A stretch of DNA of 63,587 bases from an uncultured Selenomonadales bacterium (GCA_946411735.1 CAMKFB010000005.1:1-63587), one strand, 5' to 3'; shown: positions 35,332 through 45,121, counted from the first letter of the stretch. Program-made: numbers and translations. Notes: generated by a model not told the origin, from the sequence alone.

Positions 35332-35391
35332 GTCAATCCTCCCCGTTCTCTGTCAGGCAGCGGTTCATGTAGAGCGTCGCATTTTTTTGGG

Positions 35392-35468
35392 GGGCGCCGC
35401 CACCACTTCCACCCACAGTGGTCGGCGCCCAACTGAGACCGGCGCGCCCACCCGTGGCGGCGGCGCCC
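35392..35468. repeat. 76-77-bp intergenic repeat, copy D
   Basis: GGGCGCC, CTTCCACCCACAG, GTCGGCGCCCAACTGAG, CGGCGGCGCCC; same orientation as copies B and C. It lies just upstream of the putative antitoxin gene. Confidence 0.85.
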
Positions 35469-35475
35469 CGCCTTT

Positions 35476-35507
35476 ATTGAAAAATTTTTCAAGGGAGGGT
35501 GGGCGGG
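35476..35507 (+). repeat. A/T palindrome plus perfect G-quadruplex motif
   Basis: TTGAAAAATTTTTCAA (35476-35491) is a perfect 16-base palindrome. It is followed at 35493-35507 by GGGAGGGTGGGCGGG, four G runs with one-base loops, and then at 35511 by AAAAAATTTTTTT. The stretch lies between copy D and the end of the MmeI-like gene. No gene is visible in 35332-35564. Confidence 0.8.
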
Positions 35508-35564
35508 ATGAAAAAATTTTTTTCTCGTCACCCCCGTCGCCCCACGCGCCGGCGCCCGCCCTTG

Positions 35565-38303
35565 TCAAACGTTGTCGGTTCCGCGCGGAGCGGTTACAAG
35601 GCGGCGATTCATTTCCATCAGCCGCGTCACCAGCTCCACCTCCGACATCGTCTCGTCGAAGCCGTAGGCGGCAAGCACCGCTCGATCATTTTCCTCATGC
35701 GCCGAACGAAGCTCCGCCGGCATCGTCGCCTCATCATACAGCGCCGCCAAAGTCCACGAAGGATATAACGCTCGAGCGTCGAGAATGGCGCGCGCCGTTT
35801 CTTCGATCCGTGCGGAGCGCCCGCACCACACAAAATTATTATACACCACCGTCCCCGAGTAATTGTAGCTCGTCCCCAAATATCCTGCCGTCAATCGCGT
35901 CCACGCCATATGAACGATCGACGTCAGCACTCCGAAGTGAAACAGATCGGCTTTCGGAATCGTAAACAGTCTGTTGCTCACGATGATTGACGGCGGCAAA
36001 AATCCGATCGGAATATATTTTCGCAGCCCCGAAGAAACCTCCGGCATGACGATAAAATTTTCCTCGGGCTGTCGAATTTCGCCAAACAACGTCGGAGTGT
36101 CCGCCAACTTTCGTGTCGCCGCCCTTTTGCTCGATAATCGAGAACGACGAACGCCCTCAACGCGCTCCGCCACCATCGGCATCGATTGAATCTCCTCGGG
36201 AGTCGCTTCTTTCAACCATAAACACCAGCGTTTCTTGCCGTTGAGAAATTCTTCAGCGCCAAGCAACGGTCGGATAAATTTTTTCGCACGCGGCTCCCGT
36301 CGAATAAACTGATCGTAGTCGTCGGCTTCGATGATCAAATTGCCCCCGTCATTGGGCATGCTGCCAAAAATCAATTTTGGGACGGGGCTGATCGGCGTGG
36401 TACGTCTGTCGATAAAAAAATTGGGGGCGTCGAGCAGATAGCCGTTGATGTTGCTTACAACCGTTTTCTTCTTGCCCTCGATGATGAGCTTGGGCTTGGG
36501 ATTGGGCGCGGCGCTGAAGCCGATGATGACACAGTGCACCGCCGCCATATCCTCCGACTCGCTGAGCCATCGAAAAGTTCTGTGGGCAAAATCGATGTGG
36601 ATGAGCTCAAAAAGTTTGCGCCAGATAAGACTGACGGTCTCGCCCTGCGTGATGGAGTTGGTGGCAACGAACGCCGCGCGAATCGGATAAGAACTGCGGC
36701 TCATAAAATCGCCCGCCTTTTTGAACCAGCCGGCAACAAAATCGAGATTGCCCGCGCCCTTCCAACCGTCAAAAACATCAACGAGCGCGGCTTTGTTGGC
36801 GGCAGTCATCATACGAGCGCCGCTGAAGGGCGGGTTGCCGATAATATAATCGACTTCGCCGACGGCGGCACGCCAATCGAGCGTGAGCGCATCGCCCTCG
36901 ATGATGTGAGCGGCGGATGTGAGTGGGAGGAAATTGAGGTCACGATGAATGATCATTTCGGTCTCTTGGAGCATCTGATTTTCTGCGATCCAGAGCGCGG
37001 TGCGCGCGACGGCGACGGCAAAATCGTTGATCTCGACGCCGAAAAAATTTTCGATGGAGACGAGGATGTGACACTCGGCGCCCAAGCCGTGGAGCTCGCG
37101 AATGACCTCATTCTCGAGGCGGCGGAGGCTGAGATAAGTTTCGGTGAGGAAATTGCCTGAGCCGCAAGCGGGGTCGAAAAATTTGAGCGCGGCAAGTTTC
37201 AATTGGAAATTCTCCAACTCGCGGCGGCGATTTTTGCGCTTGCGCTTGACGGCTTTGAACTCGTCATAGAGGTCGTCGAGGAAAAGCGGGTCGATGAGCT
37301 TATGAATGTTCTCGACGGAGGTATAATGCATGCCGCCGGTTCTGCGAGTGACGGGATTGAGCGTCGATTCGAAAAGAGCGCCGAAGATGGTGGGGCTGAT
37401 GCCGCGCCAATTGAAACGGTCGTCGTCGCCGGCATCGACGAGCAGGTAGTGAGAGATGACATTATTGATGACGGGCACATCGGAGGATTCGCGAAAGAGA
37501 TCGCCGTTGACATAAGGAAATTGCGCTAACTCCGCGCGGAGGTTGGGATCGCGTTGATCGAGCGGCTGATCGAGCACGACAAAGAGATCGATAAGAGCCT
37601 GCCTGCGATCGGCGGCTTGACGGATATAGTTCGAGAACTGATTGTGCTCAAAAATAAAAGCGTCCTCGGCGTAAAGGCAGAAAACGAGACGGACGCAAAG
37701 TTTGTTGAGGGCGACGGGATCGAAGCGCCCGAAGGCGCGGTAGAGATCGCCGATGATCTCGGCGGCGCGCTTGGAGATTTTGACGGACGGATCGACGTTC
37801 TCGTCTTCGGGGTCGATCAAAAAGTTGAGGCGCTTATATTCGACGGCAAGGCGCTCGACAGCGATCGAATTGGGTTTGTAGGATTCGCCGCGGCGCGTCA
37901 TTTCGTCGAGGCGATCCATGTCGTAGATGCGGAGCTCGACGAAATTGCAGACGACGATCCAACGCGGGCGACGGGAATAAGGGAGCGCGTCGGCGTAACG
38001 TTTCGCCTGAGCGAAGGGCGTGAGGAACTTGCCGTCGGACTGTTGAGCGGGCTTATCGAGATCGATGCCGCGGGATTTATTTTCGATGAGCACCTTGGTG
38101 GCGGGTATGAAGATGTCGATAAAGCAGGCGTGGTCGTCGACGCTGACGGGCATTTCGGATTTGATGAAAGCCTCGGGAGCGTCAACGCCGAGCGCGCGGA
38201 GCATGGCGAGCCAAAAGAGTTGGGCGTCGGATTTTTCGGAGCCGCGCCCGCTCCAAGCGTCGACGAAATTTTTGACAGTGTCGCGACAATCGGTAATAAT
38301 CAT
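35565..38303 (-). CDS. MmeI-like type IIL restriction-modification enzyme
   Basis: A 912-residue single-chain enzyme combining nuclease and methylase. The N-terminal PD-(D/E)xK centre reads FIDIFIPATKVLIENKS. A helical linker follows (residues ~180-370). The N6-adenine methylase has motif I DPACGSGNFLTE and motif IV IGNPPFSG, and the C-terminal ~300 residues would recognise DNA. The length is close to MmeI (919). Such enzymes cut about 20 bases from their site and protect by methylating one strand. Its ATG lies 6 bases after the phoH stop, with its ribosome site inside the last phoH codons. Confidence 0.87.
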   Translation of the reverse strand: MIITDCRDTVKNFVDAWSGRGSEKSDAQLFWLAMLRALGVDAPEAFIKSEMPVSVDDHACFIDIFIPATKVLIENKSRGIDLDKPAQQSDGKFLTPFAQAKRYADALPYSRRPRWIVVCNFVELRIYDMDRLDEMTRRGESYKPNSIAVERLAVEYKRLNFLIDPEDENVDPSVKISKRAAEIIGDLYRAFGRFDPVALNKLCVRLVFCLYAEDAFIFEHNQFSNYIRQAADRRQALIDLFVVLDQPLDQRDPNLRAELAQFPYVNGDLFRESSDVPVINNVISHYLLVDAGDDDRFNWRGISPTIFGALFESTLNPVTRRTGGMHYTSVENIHKLIDPLFLDDLYDEFKAVKRKRKNRRRELENFQLKLAALKFFDPACGSGNFLTETYLSLRRLENEVIRELHGLGAECHILVSIENFFGVEINDFAVAVARTALWIAENQMLQETEMIIHRDLNFLPLTSAAHIIEGDALTLDWRAAVGEVDYIIGNPPFSGARMMTAANKAALVDVFDGWKGAGNLDFVAGWFKKAGDFMSRSSYPIRAAFVATNSITQGETVSLIWRKLFELIHIDFAHRTFRWLSESEDMAAVHCVIIGFSAAPNPKPKLIIEGKKKTVVSNINGYLLDAPNFFIDRRTTPISPVPKLIFGSMPNDGGNLIIEADDYDQFIRREPRAKKFIRPLLGAEEFLNGKKRWCLWLKEATPEEIQSMPMVAERVEGVRRSRLSSKRAATRKLADTPTLFGEIRQPEENFIVMPEVSSGLRKYIPIGFLPPSIIVSNRLFTIPKADLFHFGVLTSIVHMAWTRLTAGYLGTSYNYSGTVVYNNFVWCGRSARIEETARAILDARALYPSWTLAALYDEATMPAELRSAHEENDRAVLAAYGFDETMSEVELVTRLMEMNRRLVTAPRGTDNV

Positions 38304-38309
38304 GGCATA

Positions 38310-38990
38310 TCAACCTCGATTGGATTCGAAACGGTCATAGGCGTCGACGATGCGCGAGACGACCTCGTGACGGACGACATCGGCGCTGTCGAGACGAGCG
38401 ATGCCGACGCCCTTGACATCGGACAGAATTTCGACGGCTTCGGCGAGACCTGATGTGACTCCGCGTGGGAGATCGATCTGCGAAAGGTCGCCGGTGACGG
38501 TCATGCGGGAATTGAAACCGAGGCGGGTCAAAAACATTTTCATTTGTTTGGACGTGGTGTTTTGAGCCTCGTCGAGAATGATGAAGGCGTCGTTGAGAGT
38601 TCTGCCGCGCATGTAGGCGAGGGGCGCGACTTCGATGATGCCCTTGGCGGTAAATTTTTGATACATATCGAAGCCGAGGATGTCCTGAAGAGCGTCGTAG
38701 AGCGGGCGGAGGTAAGGGTCGACCTTGTCACGCATATCGCCGGGGAGGAAACCGAGTCGTTCGCCGGCCTCGACGGCGGGTCTGGTGAGGATAATTTTTT
38801 TGACGTCCTTGATGCGAAGGTAGAGCGCGGCGACGGCAACGGCGAGGAAAGTTTTGCCGGTGCCGGCGGGTCCGACGGCGATGGTGACGAAGTTGTCGCG
38901 CATGGTATCGACGTAGTTTTGCTGGCCGGCGGTCTTGGCGTGAATGTGGGTGCCGTTGGCGGTGACGAGGATGGTTTCAAACGAATTCAA
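38310..38990 (-). CDS. PhoH-family ATPase lacking the usual N-terminal domain
   Basis: A 226-residue PhoH-like ATPase. The core is complete: [13 protein letters not shown] (Walker A), [20 protein letters not shown] (Walker B) and [14 protein letters not shown]. Chromosomal PhoH/YbeZ proteins of about 320 residues have some 90 more residues before this. Here translation begins at a TTG with GGAG upstream, and a divergent gene starts about 40 bases away, so there is no room for the missing part. PhoH usually lies beside ybeY and is tied to RNA metabolism. Confidence 0.87.
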   Translation of the reverse strand: MNSFETILVTANGTHIHAKTAGQQNYVDTMRDNFVTIAVGPAGTGKTFLAVAVAALYLRIKDVKKIILTRPAVEAGERLGFLPGDMRDKVDPYLRPLYDALQDILGFDMYQKFTAKGIIEVAPLAYMRGRTLNDAFIILDEAQNTTSKQMKMFLTRLGFNSRMTVTGDLSQIDLPRGVTSGLAEAVEILSDVKGVGIARLDSADVVRHEVVSRIVDAYDRFESNRG

Positions 38991-39030
38991 AGAAGATGAT
39001 CACTCCCTAAAACGATTGGAGGAAACGGTT

Positions 39031-39966
39031 TTGAAGAAAATAATTTTGGCGGCAGTGTTGGTCGTGCTGATGATCGGATTTATGGTGGGCGACTATTTTG
39101 TGGTGTACGCGCTGCAACGCGGCGAGGACGGATCGCCTCCGCCGGCGTGCGCGAAGATCGCCGATCCGAGCTTGAAGGCGCCGGCGGCTCCGCCTTTCGA
39201 GCGCGAGCTATGGACGCTCACCTCAAGGGACGATCTGAAGTTGGCGGCGGATCATTTTTCGCCGAAGGAGCCTTCGCATCGATGGGCATTGTTGGTGCAC
39301 GGCTACGGACGCGATCGGACGTTTGCCTACGATTACGCCGAGGCATATCTCGAGCGGGGTTGGAATGTGATAACGCCCGACTTGCGCGCGGCGGGCGAGT
39401 CGGAGGGCGAGTACATCACGATGGGCTTTTTCGAGAGCGACGATCTGATCGGCTGGATCAAAAAAATCGTCGAGCTCGATCCGAGCGCGGAGATTGTGTT
39501 GCATGGGGTATCGATGGGCGCGGCGACGGTCATGCTGACGACGGGGAAGGAATTGCCGCCGAACGTCAAAGTCGCGGTCGAGGACTGCGGCTATACGAGC
39601 GCCTACGAGATGTTTCGAGATCAATTGCAAGTGATCTTCGGGCTGCCGGAGTTTCCGATCATGAAGTGCGTGGACGTGGTGAGCGGCGTCAAGACGGGAG
39701 CGTCGGTGTCGTCGGCGGCGCCGATCAAGGCAGTGGGCGCGACGAAGGTGCCGATGCTGTTCATCCACGGCGACGCGGATCGATTGATCGACCACTCGAT
39801 GATGGAGCGGCTGTTCGAAGCGAGCGGCGCGCCGGTCAAAGAACAATGGACGGTCGAAGGCGCGGGGCATGCGGACGCAAAGCCGAAAAATCCGGCGGCG
39901 TATTTCGAGCGCGTCTTCGCCTTCGTCGACCGTTTTATCGGCTCCGCGCGGAGTGACAAGGAGTGA
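39031..39966 (+). CDS. Membrane-anchored alpha/beta hydrolase
   Basis: A 311-residue serine hydrolase with an N-terminal TM anchor (residues ~3-25). Seen: oxyanion HGYG, nucleophile elbow HGVSMGAA, Asp in FIHGDADRLID and His in EGAGHADA. The family (YqkD/BEM46-like) has unassigned esterase or peptidase activities. The start is a TTG at 39031 with GGAGG 8 bases upstream. It is divergent from phoH; the last codons include the TCCGCGCGGA palindrome. Confidence 0.85.
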   Translation: MKKIILAAVLVVLMIGFMVGDYFVVYALQRGEDGSPPPACAKIADPSLKAPAAPPFERELWTLTSRDDLKLAADHFSPKEPSHRWALLVHGYGRDRTFAYDYAEAYLERGWNVITPDLRAAGESEGEYITMGFFESDDLIGWIKKIVELDPSAEIVLHGVSMGAATVMLTTGKELPPNVKVAVEDCGYTSAYEMFRDQLQVIFGLPEFPIMKCVDVVSGVKTGASVSSAAPIKAVGATKVPMLFIHGDADRLIDHSMMERLFEASGAPVKEQWTVEGAGHADAKPKNPAAYFERVFAFVDRFIGSARSDKE

Positions 39967-39996
39967 CGGAAAAAATTTTTTTCAATAAAAGGCAGG

Positions 39997-40070
39997 CGGC
40001 GCCGACGCAGGGTGGGCATGCTGTCTTATGTTGGGCGCCGCACTCGTGGGTGGGCGCGTCGGCGGCGCCC
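39997..40070. repeat. 74-76-bp intergenic repeat, copy E
   Basis: GGCGCCGACGCAGGGTGGG, GTTGGGCGCCGCAC, TCGTGGGTGGGCGC, GTCGGCGGCGCCC; orientation as in copy A. The companion AAAAAATTTTTTTC stretch lies just before it at 39970. It separates convergent genes and ends 2 bases before csaB. Confidence 0.85.
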
Positions 40071-40071
40071 T

Positions 40072-41166
40072 TCATCTCTTGAGCAGTTCGATCGCCAACC
40101 GCGCGTTTTCGAGCGCCCTGTCGTGCAGACTTTTAAACAGATTTGAGCCGCGGAGCGTCGATGCCGCGCTCAATTTTTTTTGCGCCGCGCGAACGATTTG
40201 CGCCGCCGTCACACTCTCGAGCCCGCCGACCGGCGCCTCACCGATCGAGTCCAAAAAACGATCGATTTTCGGATCGTAAGAAATGCCGAGCATCGGGACG
40301 TTCATCACGCCCGCGAAGATCAGCGCGTGCAATCGGATGCTGAGCAATAAATCCATGCAGCCGACCAGCGACAACAATTCGCCCGTCGAAAATTCTTCGT
40401 CGAGCACATCGCAATCGACCGTCGAAATGGCAGCGACCTCCCGCGCCGCGCGGACGTCCTCGGGATATTGCATCGGTAAAAAAATAATTCGCGCGCCGAA
40501 CTCATGCGCAAGTTCGTCGAGCGCCCGCGCCAACTGCTCCCGACATCGCTCCCAACCGTGCCACCGTCGAACCGCCACGCCGATCAGCGTCGCGTGATTG
40601 TCGAGAAATTTTCCTTCGCCCGAGCGACGGAGGATTTCACGCCCGACCGTCAAAGGCGCGGGACGAATCGCCAAGACGGGATCGGCGGTGCAAACGATCT
40701 TCGGTCGAGCAATCGATAATCGAGACAACTCCTCGAGCGAACCGTGATCGCGAACCGTGATCAGATCGACGCCGTTAACGATCCAATGCATCAGCCGCCG
40801 CGCCATCGCTCCGCGAATCGGTCCGATCCCTTGCGCGTAGAGCATCACCCGCCGCCCCAACAGGCGCGCCAAAAATATGATTCCAAGATAATAATACAGG
40901 CTCCGTCGACTGGTGACGTTTTGAAGGAGCGAACCGCCGCCGCTTATGACCAAATCCGCGCCGATAATTTTTCGGACGATCGCAAACGGATTGAGCCACG
41001 GGACGGCGTCGACACCGTGGCGCCGCTTGGTGTCGTCGGGATTGACAGAAATCACCGTGACGGAAATATCTTCGAGCTCGCCGAGCACCTCGAGCATCGC
41101 CGCGAGCATCGCTTCGTCGCCGGCATTTTTCGAGCCGTAATAGCCCGATATCACTATCTTCACCAC
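40072..41166 (-). CDS. csaB: Polysaccharide pyruvyl transferase CsaB
   Basis: A 364-residue CsaB-family enzyme (SGYYGSKNAGDEAML at the N-terminus, ADLVISGGGSLLQ, YAQGIGPI, SIRLHALIFAG). CsaB adds ketal pyruvate to cell-wall polymer so that SLH-domain proteins can bind, and in Negativicutes this helps tether the outer membrane. It follows DUF5693 by 21 bases. The start is a GTG at 41166 or the GTG immediately after. Confidence 0.92.
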   Translation of the reverse strand: MVKIVISGYYGSKNAGDEAMLAAMLEVLGELEDISVTVISVNPDDTKRRHGVDAVPWLNPFAIVRKIIGADLVISGGGSLLQNVTSRRSLYYYLGIIFLARLLGRRVMLYAQGIGPIRGAMARRLMHWIVNGVDLITVRDHGSLEELSRLSIARPKIVCTADPVLAIRPAPLTVGREILRRSGEGKFLDNHATLIGVAVRRWHGWERCREQLARALDELAHEFGARIIFLPMQYPEDVRAAREVAAISTVDCDVLDEEFSTGELLSLVGCMDLLLSIRLHALIFAGVMNVPMLGISYDPKIDRFLDSIGEAPVGGLESVTAAQIVRAAQKKLSAASTLRGSNLFKSLHDRALENARLAIELLKR

Positions 41167-41187
41167 GAATCTCTGTCAACTCCGCTG

Positions 41188-43281
41188 TCAATTTTTCAAA
41201 CGCATGCAGGCGTTCACGACCACAATGGGCAAAATACCGATCGCCGCGCCGACGATGAGTCCGTCGAGCCCGCGCATGAACGACATGAAAATCGGCGTGC
41301 GCATATGCGCGAAGGTCTCGACCATCGAACTTTGACCGAGCGTGGCGGCGATCACGAGCATCATCAGCGCCGGCTTCGACCATTTTTTGAAGAACGCCAT
41401 GATGCCGAGCATCAGCGCGGGATGACCGATAAGAATTTCTTTCGAGCGCGGTCGAGCGTAGAAGAGATTTTCGAGCGCCGCGCGGAATTTTACTTCGATG
41501 CCGGGCACGGGCATGCCCGCGGTGTGACCGCTTCGCGCGATCAGAATGATGAACGCGATCGCCACGATCGACAGCCCGACGAAAGTTTTGATCTTGAGAG
41601 GCATGTCGAGGATTTTCTTAATCTGATCGAGCGCGCTGAGATTTTGGAGGTTGCGCTCATCGGTATCGTCGACCACATTGAAGCGCTGGAGGTAAGCGAT
41701 CGACACGAGGATTAGCGGCAGGATGAAGGTCAGTTTCGTGCCGCGATAGATGTTGAACTCGAGGAAATACTCCACGTCCGACAGCGCCCCTGAAAGATAC
41801 GCCGCGCCGATCATCGACATCGCGCCCGTCACGAGCAGCGCGAAGATTGCCGTCAAGATGATCTGCACGATCGAGACGGGCGTGCGGATTTTGAGTATCT
41901 TGCCTTTGAGTTTGCGGAGGCGGAGATTTTCGCGCAACTTCATGAATCGGATGCGATCGAGCTGCCAGATAACGGCGATTACCGGAAAAATATTTGCCGT
42001 CGCGAACGCCGCGAACAGTCGAACCTTGCCGCCCGCGCCCATAAGAATCGGGATGAGCATTACGACGGCGAGCGCGCCGAACAAAATCCATTGCGCTTTG
42101 ACGCGCGCGTTGAGGGTCGGCGAGATCAGCGAGAGATATAAGACGATTGCCGCCGCCGTCCCGATGATTACCAGCGCCCGCAAAATTCTCGACGGATAAT
42201 AGCTGTCGAAAGTCGTCGCCGAGCCGAGGCGGAAGCCCTTCGCTTTGATCGCCTCCGCCGTGTCGCGAAAATATTTCATGTTGGTATCGAGCAGCGTCAT
42301 CTCGTCCTCGGGCTTGTCGTAAATCCGAAGCAGGTTGATGCGAATGTTGCGCTCGTGATCGGTCGTCGCCCAACGGTTGACCGCCGTCGCAATCGGCAAC
42401 TTCGGCTGCTCATCCTTCGGGATCGCGTAAAGCCGCGCGGTGTGATCGTAGCCGAGCCCGCGCGCGAGCGGCTCAAGCCCGAGCTGAGGATAAAACTGCA
42501 GTTGCGTGACGTGCTCGATCAGTCCGAGCGTCAGACTTCGGCGCGCCATTTCGCCGACGGTGGTGTCGATCACATTCGATGCGCCGAGCACCTGTTGACC
42601 GTCGAAAACGACCGCCGAGATCGGATAACCGTCGAGTCGCGCGAAAACCGATCGGACATCATCCGCCTTGCATTGCAGGTAATTCGACGGGCGCGCGAGG
42701 ATCATAAAGCCGGCGTTGCGAGCGATCTCGAGCTCATAAGTCGGGATGCCGAGCTTGACAGTCAAAAACGGCGCGTATTGAGCGCGGAGCTCGAGCACTT
42801 CCCCGTCTTCGCCGAAGGGAATAATCTTGACGCGCGCGGTGCCGATGCGCCGGATGATATCGTCCTTGACCTCGAAATAGCTGTCGGAGCCGGAGCTTGC
42901 GACGTACATTCGATTGGGGTCGATCGCGCCGCCCTCGACAAGCGCGCGCCAATTGTAATCGGCGAGAGTGCCGTTATAATAATTGGCGATGATATCATAG
43001 CCGGCGAGCGCGACGATGCGCCCTTGACGGCTGAGCTTCTCGAGCGTGGTCTCGTAGATGGCGAGTGAAGTGACGCCGGCGGTCTTGGCTTGCGCGAGGA
43101 CGTTGGAGAAGTCGAGCCCCTCACGCTCGGCGAGATTCCAGAGGCTGTCATAATCGACGGCGAGATCGACGCGATTGTTATTGGTCTCGACCTCGTGACG
43201 TTGGAAGGCGATCGCAAGCGACGCGATCAAGCCGACGGCGATCGCGAGCACCAGCAATCGGTTGTAAAGAAATTTTTTCAT
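41188..43281 (-). CDS. DUF5693 multi-pass membrane protein
   Basis: A 697-residue protein: an N-terminal TM helix, a ~320-residue outer domain (LAEREGLDFSNVLAQAKTAGVTSLAIYE), then about eight to ten TM helices in the second half. This layout matches DUF5693, usually encoded beside csaB in Firmicutes. A role in making or exporting the polymer that CsaB modifies is a reasonable inference but unproven. It overlaps DUF2993 by 4 bases. Confidence 0.82.
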   Translation of the reverse strand: MKKFLYNRLLVLAIAVGLIASLAIAFQRHEVETNNNRVDLAVDYDSLWNLAEREGLDFSNVLAQAKTAGVTSLAIYETTLEKLSRQGRIVALAGYDIIANYYNGTLADYNWRALVEGGAIDPNRMYVASSGSDSYFEVKDDIIRRIGTARVKIIPFGEDGEVLELRAQYAPFLTVKLGIPTYELEIARNAGFMILARPSNYLQCKADDVRSVFARLDGYPISAVVFDGQQVLGASNVIDTTVGEMARRSLTLGLIEHVTQLQFYPQLGLEPLARGLGYDHTARLYAIPKDEQPKLPIATAVNRWATTDHERNIRINLLRIYDKPEDEMTLLDTNMKYFRDTAEAIKAKGFRLGSATTFDSYYPSRILRALVIIGTAAAIVLYLSLISPTLNARVKAQWILFGALAVVMLIPILMGAGGKVRLFAAFATANIFPVIAVIWQLDRIRFMKLRENLRLRKLKGKILKIRTPVSIVQIILTAIFALLVTGAMSMIGAAYLSGALSDVEYFLEFNIYRGTKLTFILPLILVSIAYLQRFNVVDDTDERNLQNLSALDQIKKILDMPLKIKTFVGLSIVAIAFIILIARSGHTAGMPVPGIEVKFRAALENLFYARPRSKEILIGHPALMLGIMAFFKKWSKPALMMLVIAATLGQSSMVETFAHMRTPIFMSFMRGLDGLIVGAAIGILPIVVVNACMRLKN

Positions 43282-43997
43282 TGAGCGTTCCTGACTGCAG
43301 TCAACAGCGTTTGACCGTCCTGCGATTCGACGTTGGTAAATTGGAGATTGAGCGGCAGCTGATCGGCGTCGACGATTTTGAGATCGGCGAGGAAATTATC
43401 GAGCTGAATGTGACGGAGCAGGGCGTTGTGAATGTTGAAGCCGGTGGCGTGGAAGTAGAGGTCGCCGCCGTCGACGATGACTTGACCGTTGAGATCGACG
43501 CTTGCCGCCCGCCCGAGGATGCGCGCCTTGGCAAGGGCGTTGATGCCGTCGGGCGTCATTTTGATCTCGAGCTCTTCGAGCTGAGAGAATTTATCCATGA
43601 GAAATTTTTTGAGATTGTCCTCGGTGACGGTGCCCTTGAGCTCGACGTTGCCGACGGATTTGAGGACTTCGTCGATGGCGAAGGAGCGCTTGCCGTCCTT
43701 GAGCCCGAAGAGTATGGCGGGCATATCGACTTTGATGTTGTCGCCGTCGAGCACGAGCGAGGCGGTTTCGAGATCGCCGATTTTGCCGTTGGCGGCGTCA
43801 CAATGAACGCTGTCGACTTGACCGGCGGCGATCATGAAGCGCGGGCTTGAGTCGAGCGACAGATTTACTTCCTGCGATGCGGTGAGTCGGACGACTTGTT
43901 CGCGGAGCATGCCGGTAAGGATTTGCGGCAGAACGATTTGCGCGATCAGAGCAACGAGCGCGATGAGGATTCCGAAGAAGATCAGGATTTTTTTCAA
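43278..43997 (-). CDS. DUF2993 (LmeA-like) lipid-binding protein
   Basis: A 239-residue protein with an N-terminal membrane anchor (residues ~3-25) and a DUF2993 domain (LPQILTGMLREQVV, VTEDNLKKFLMDK). Mycobacterial LmeA binds phospholipid and acts in lipomannan synthesis. It begins the DUF2993-DUF5693-csaB run, suggesting a joint envelope task. It follows prfB by 16 bases. Confidence 0.78.
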   Translation of the reverse strand: MKKILIFFGILIALVALIAQIVLPQILTGMLREQVVRLTASQEVNLSLDSSPRFMIAAGQVDSVHCDAANGKIGDLETASLVLDGDNIKVDMPAILFGLKDGKRSFAIDEVLKSVGNVELKGTVTEDNLKKFLMDKFSQLEELEIKMTPDGINALAKARILGRAASVDLNGQVIVDGGDLYFHATGFNIHNALLRHIQLDNFLADLKIVDADQLPLNLQFTNVESQDGQTLLTAVRNAQ

Positions 43998-44013
43998 GGC
44001 GAGCCCTCCTCGA

Positions 44014-45121
44014 TTAGATAGTGTGATTGGCGCGCGCGGCGAGGAAGGCGCGAATGAAATTATCGAGACTGCCGTCCATCACCGCCTGGACGTTGCCGAC
44101 CTCTTCGCCCGTTCGATGATCCTTGACCATCGTGTACGGTTGAAACACATACGACCGAATTTGACTGCCCCACTCGATCTTCTGCTGTTCGCCCTCGAGC
44201 TTGGCGCGTTCGGCTTCCTTCTTCTCCATCTCGATCTCGAACAGCTTTGCGCGGAGCATTTTCAAGCACCGCTCACGATTTTGAATTTGCGACCGCTCGT
44301 TCTGACACTGAACGACGATGCCCGTCGGGATATGAGTCATGCGGACAGCGGAGGAAGTTTTGTTGATGTGCTGACCGCCCGCGCCCGAGGCGCGATAAGT
44401 ATCGACGCGGACGTCCGCCATATTGATATCGATCTCGACGGCGTCATCGAGCTCGGGCATGATGTCGCAGGCGGCGAATGATGTGTGACGGCGCGCGTTG
44501 GAATCGAACGGCGATATCCGCACCAAGCGATGAATGCCCTTCTCCGACTTCAAAAAGCCGTACGCGTTATGCCCTTTGATAAACAGCGCGGCGGATTTGA
44601 CGCCCGCCTCGTCGCCGGGAAGGAGATCGGCGGTCTCGACCTCGAAACCATGCCGCTCCGCCCATCGAACGTACATCCTCAACAGCATTTGCGTCCAATC
44701 TTGCGCCTCGGTGCCGCCCGCTCCCGCGTGGAGCGTAAGGATCGCGTTATTGGCGTCATACGGCTCCGATAAGAGCACCTCCAATTGCAGCGACTCGAGA
44801 CCGGCTTTGATCTCGTTGATCTCCGCGCGGACGTCGGGCTCGACGGATTGATCACCCTCCTCGATGCCCATCTCGAAAAGCGTTTGTGCGTCGTCGTACT
44901 TCGACGTGAGATTTTTGTACGTCTCGACGCCGGACTTGATATCGCTCAGCTCTTGCGTGATCTTCTGCGCCGACTCGGGATCGTCCCAAAACGTCGGTTC
45001 GCCCATCTTGTATTCGAGCTCCGCAATTTTTTCCTCCTTGCGAGCGATGTCAAAGTGAATTCCCCATTTCATTGAGCTTGTCGCGCAGAGCCGTCAGCTC
45101 CACTTTCAAATCCTCAAGCAC
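44014..45121 (-). CDS. prfB: Peptide chain release factor 2, with programmed +1 frameshift
   Basis: A 368-residue RF2, which ends translation at UGA and UAA. Domain 1 is helical; GGQ lies in YRASGAGGQHINKT, with the stop-codon SPF motif seen as RISPFDSNARRHTS. Translation starts at a GTG at 45121 with AAAGGGA upstream and reads 23 codons (ending MGNSL) to an in-frame TGA at 45050-45052. A +1 shift at CTT-TGA-C then enters the main frame. Read without the shift, the protein would lose its first part. Confidence 0.93.
45049..45064 (-). promoter_or_regulatory. prfB recoding site (CTTTGAC)
   Basis: In-frame CTT (45053-45055), TGA (45050-45052) and C form the classic RF2 autoregulatory shift site. 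An internal GGGG lies 6 bases before CTT, farther than the 3 bases in E. coli, so the stimulating anti-SD contact may be weaker. Confidence 0.87.

Noticed and set aside
35565..38303. Reading the MmeI-like protein as a BREX or DISARM methylase
   Set aside because: It has its own N-terminal PD-(D/E)xK site and MmeI-like length, and no BREX or DISARM partner genes lie nearby.
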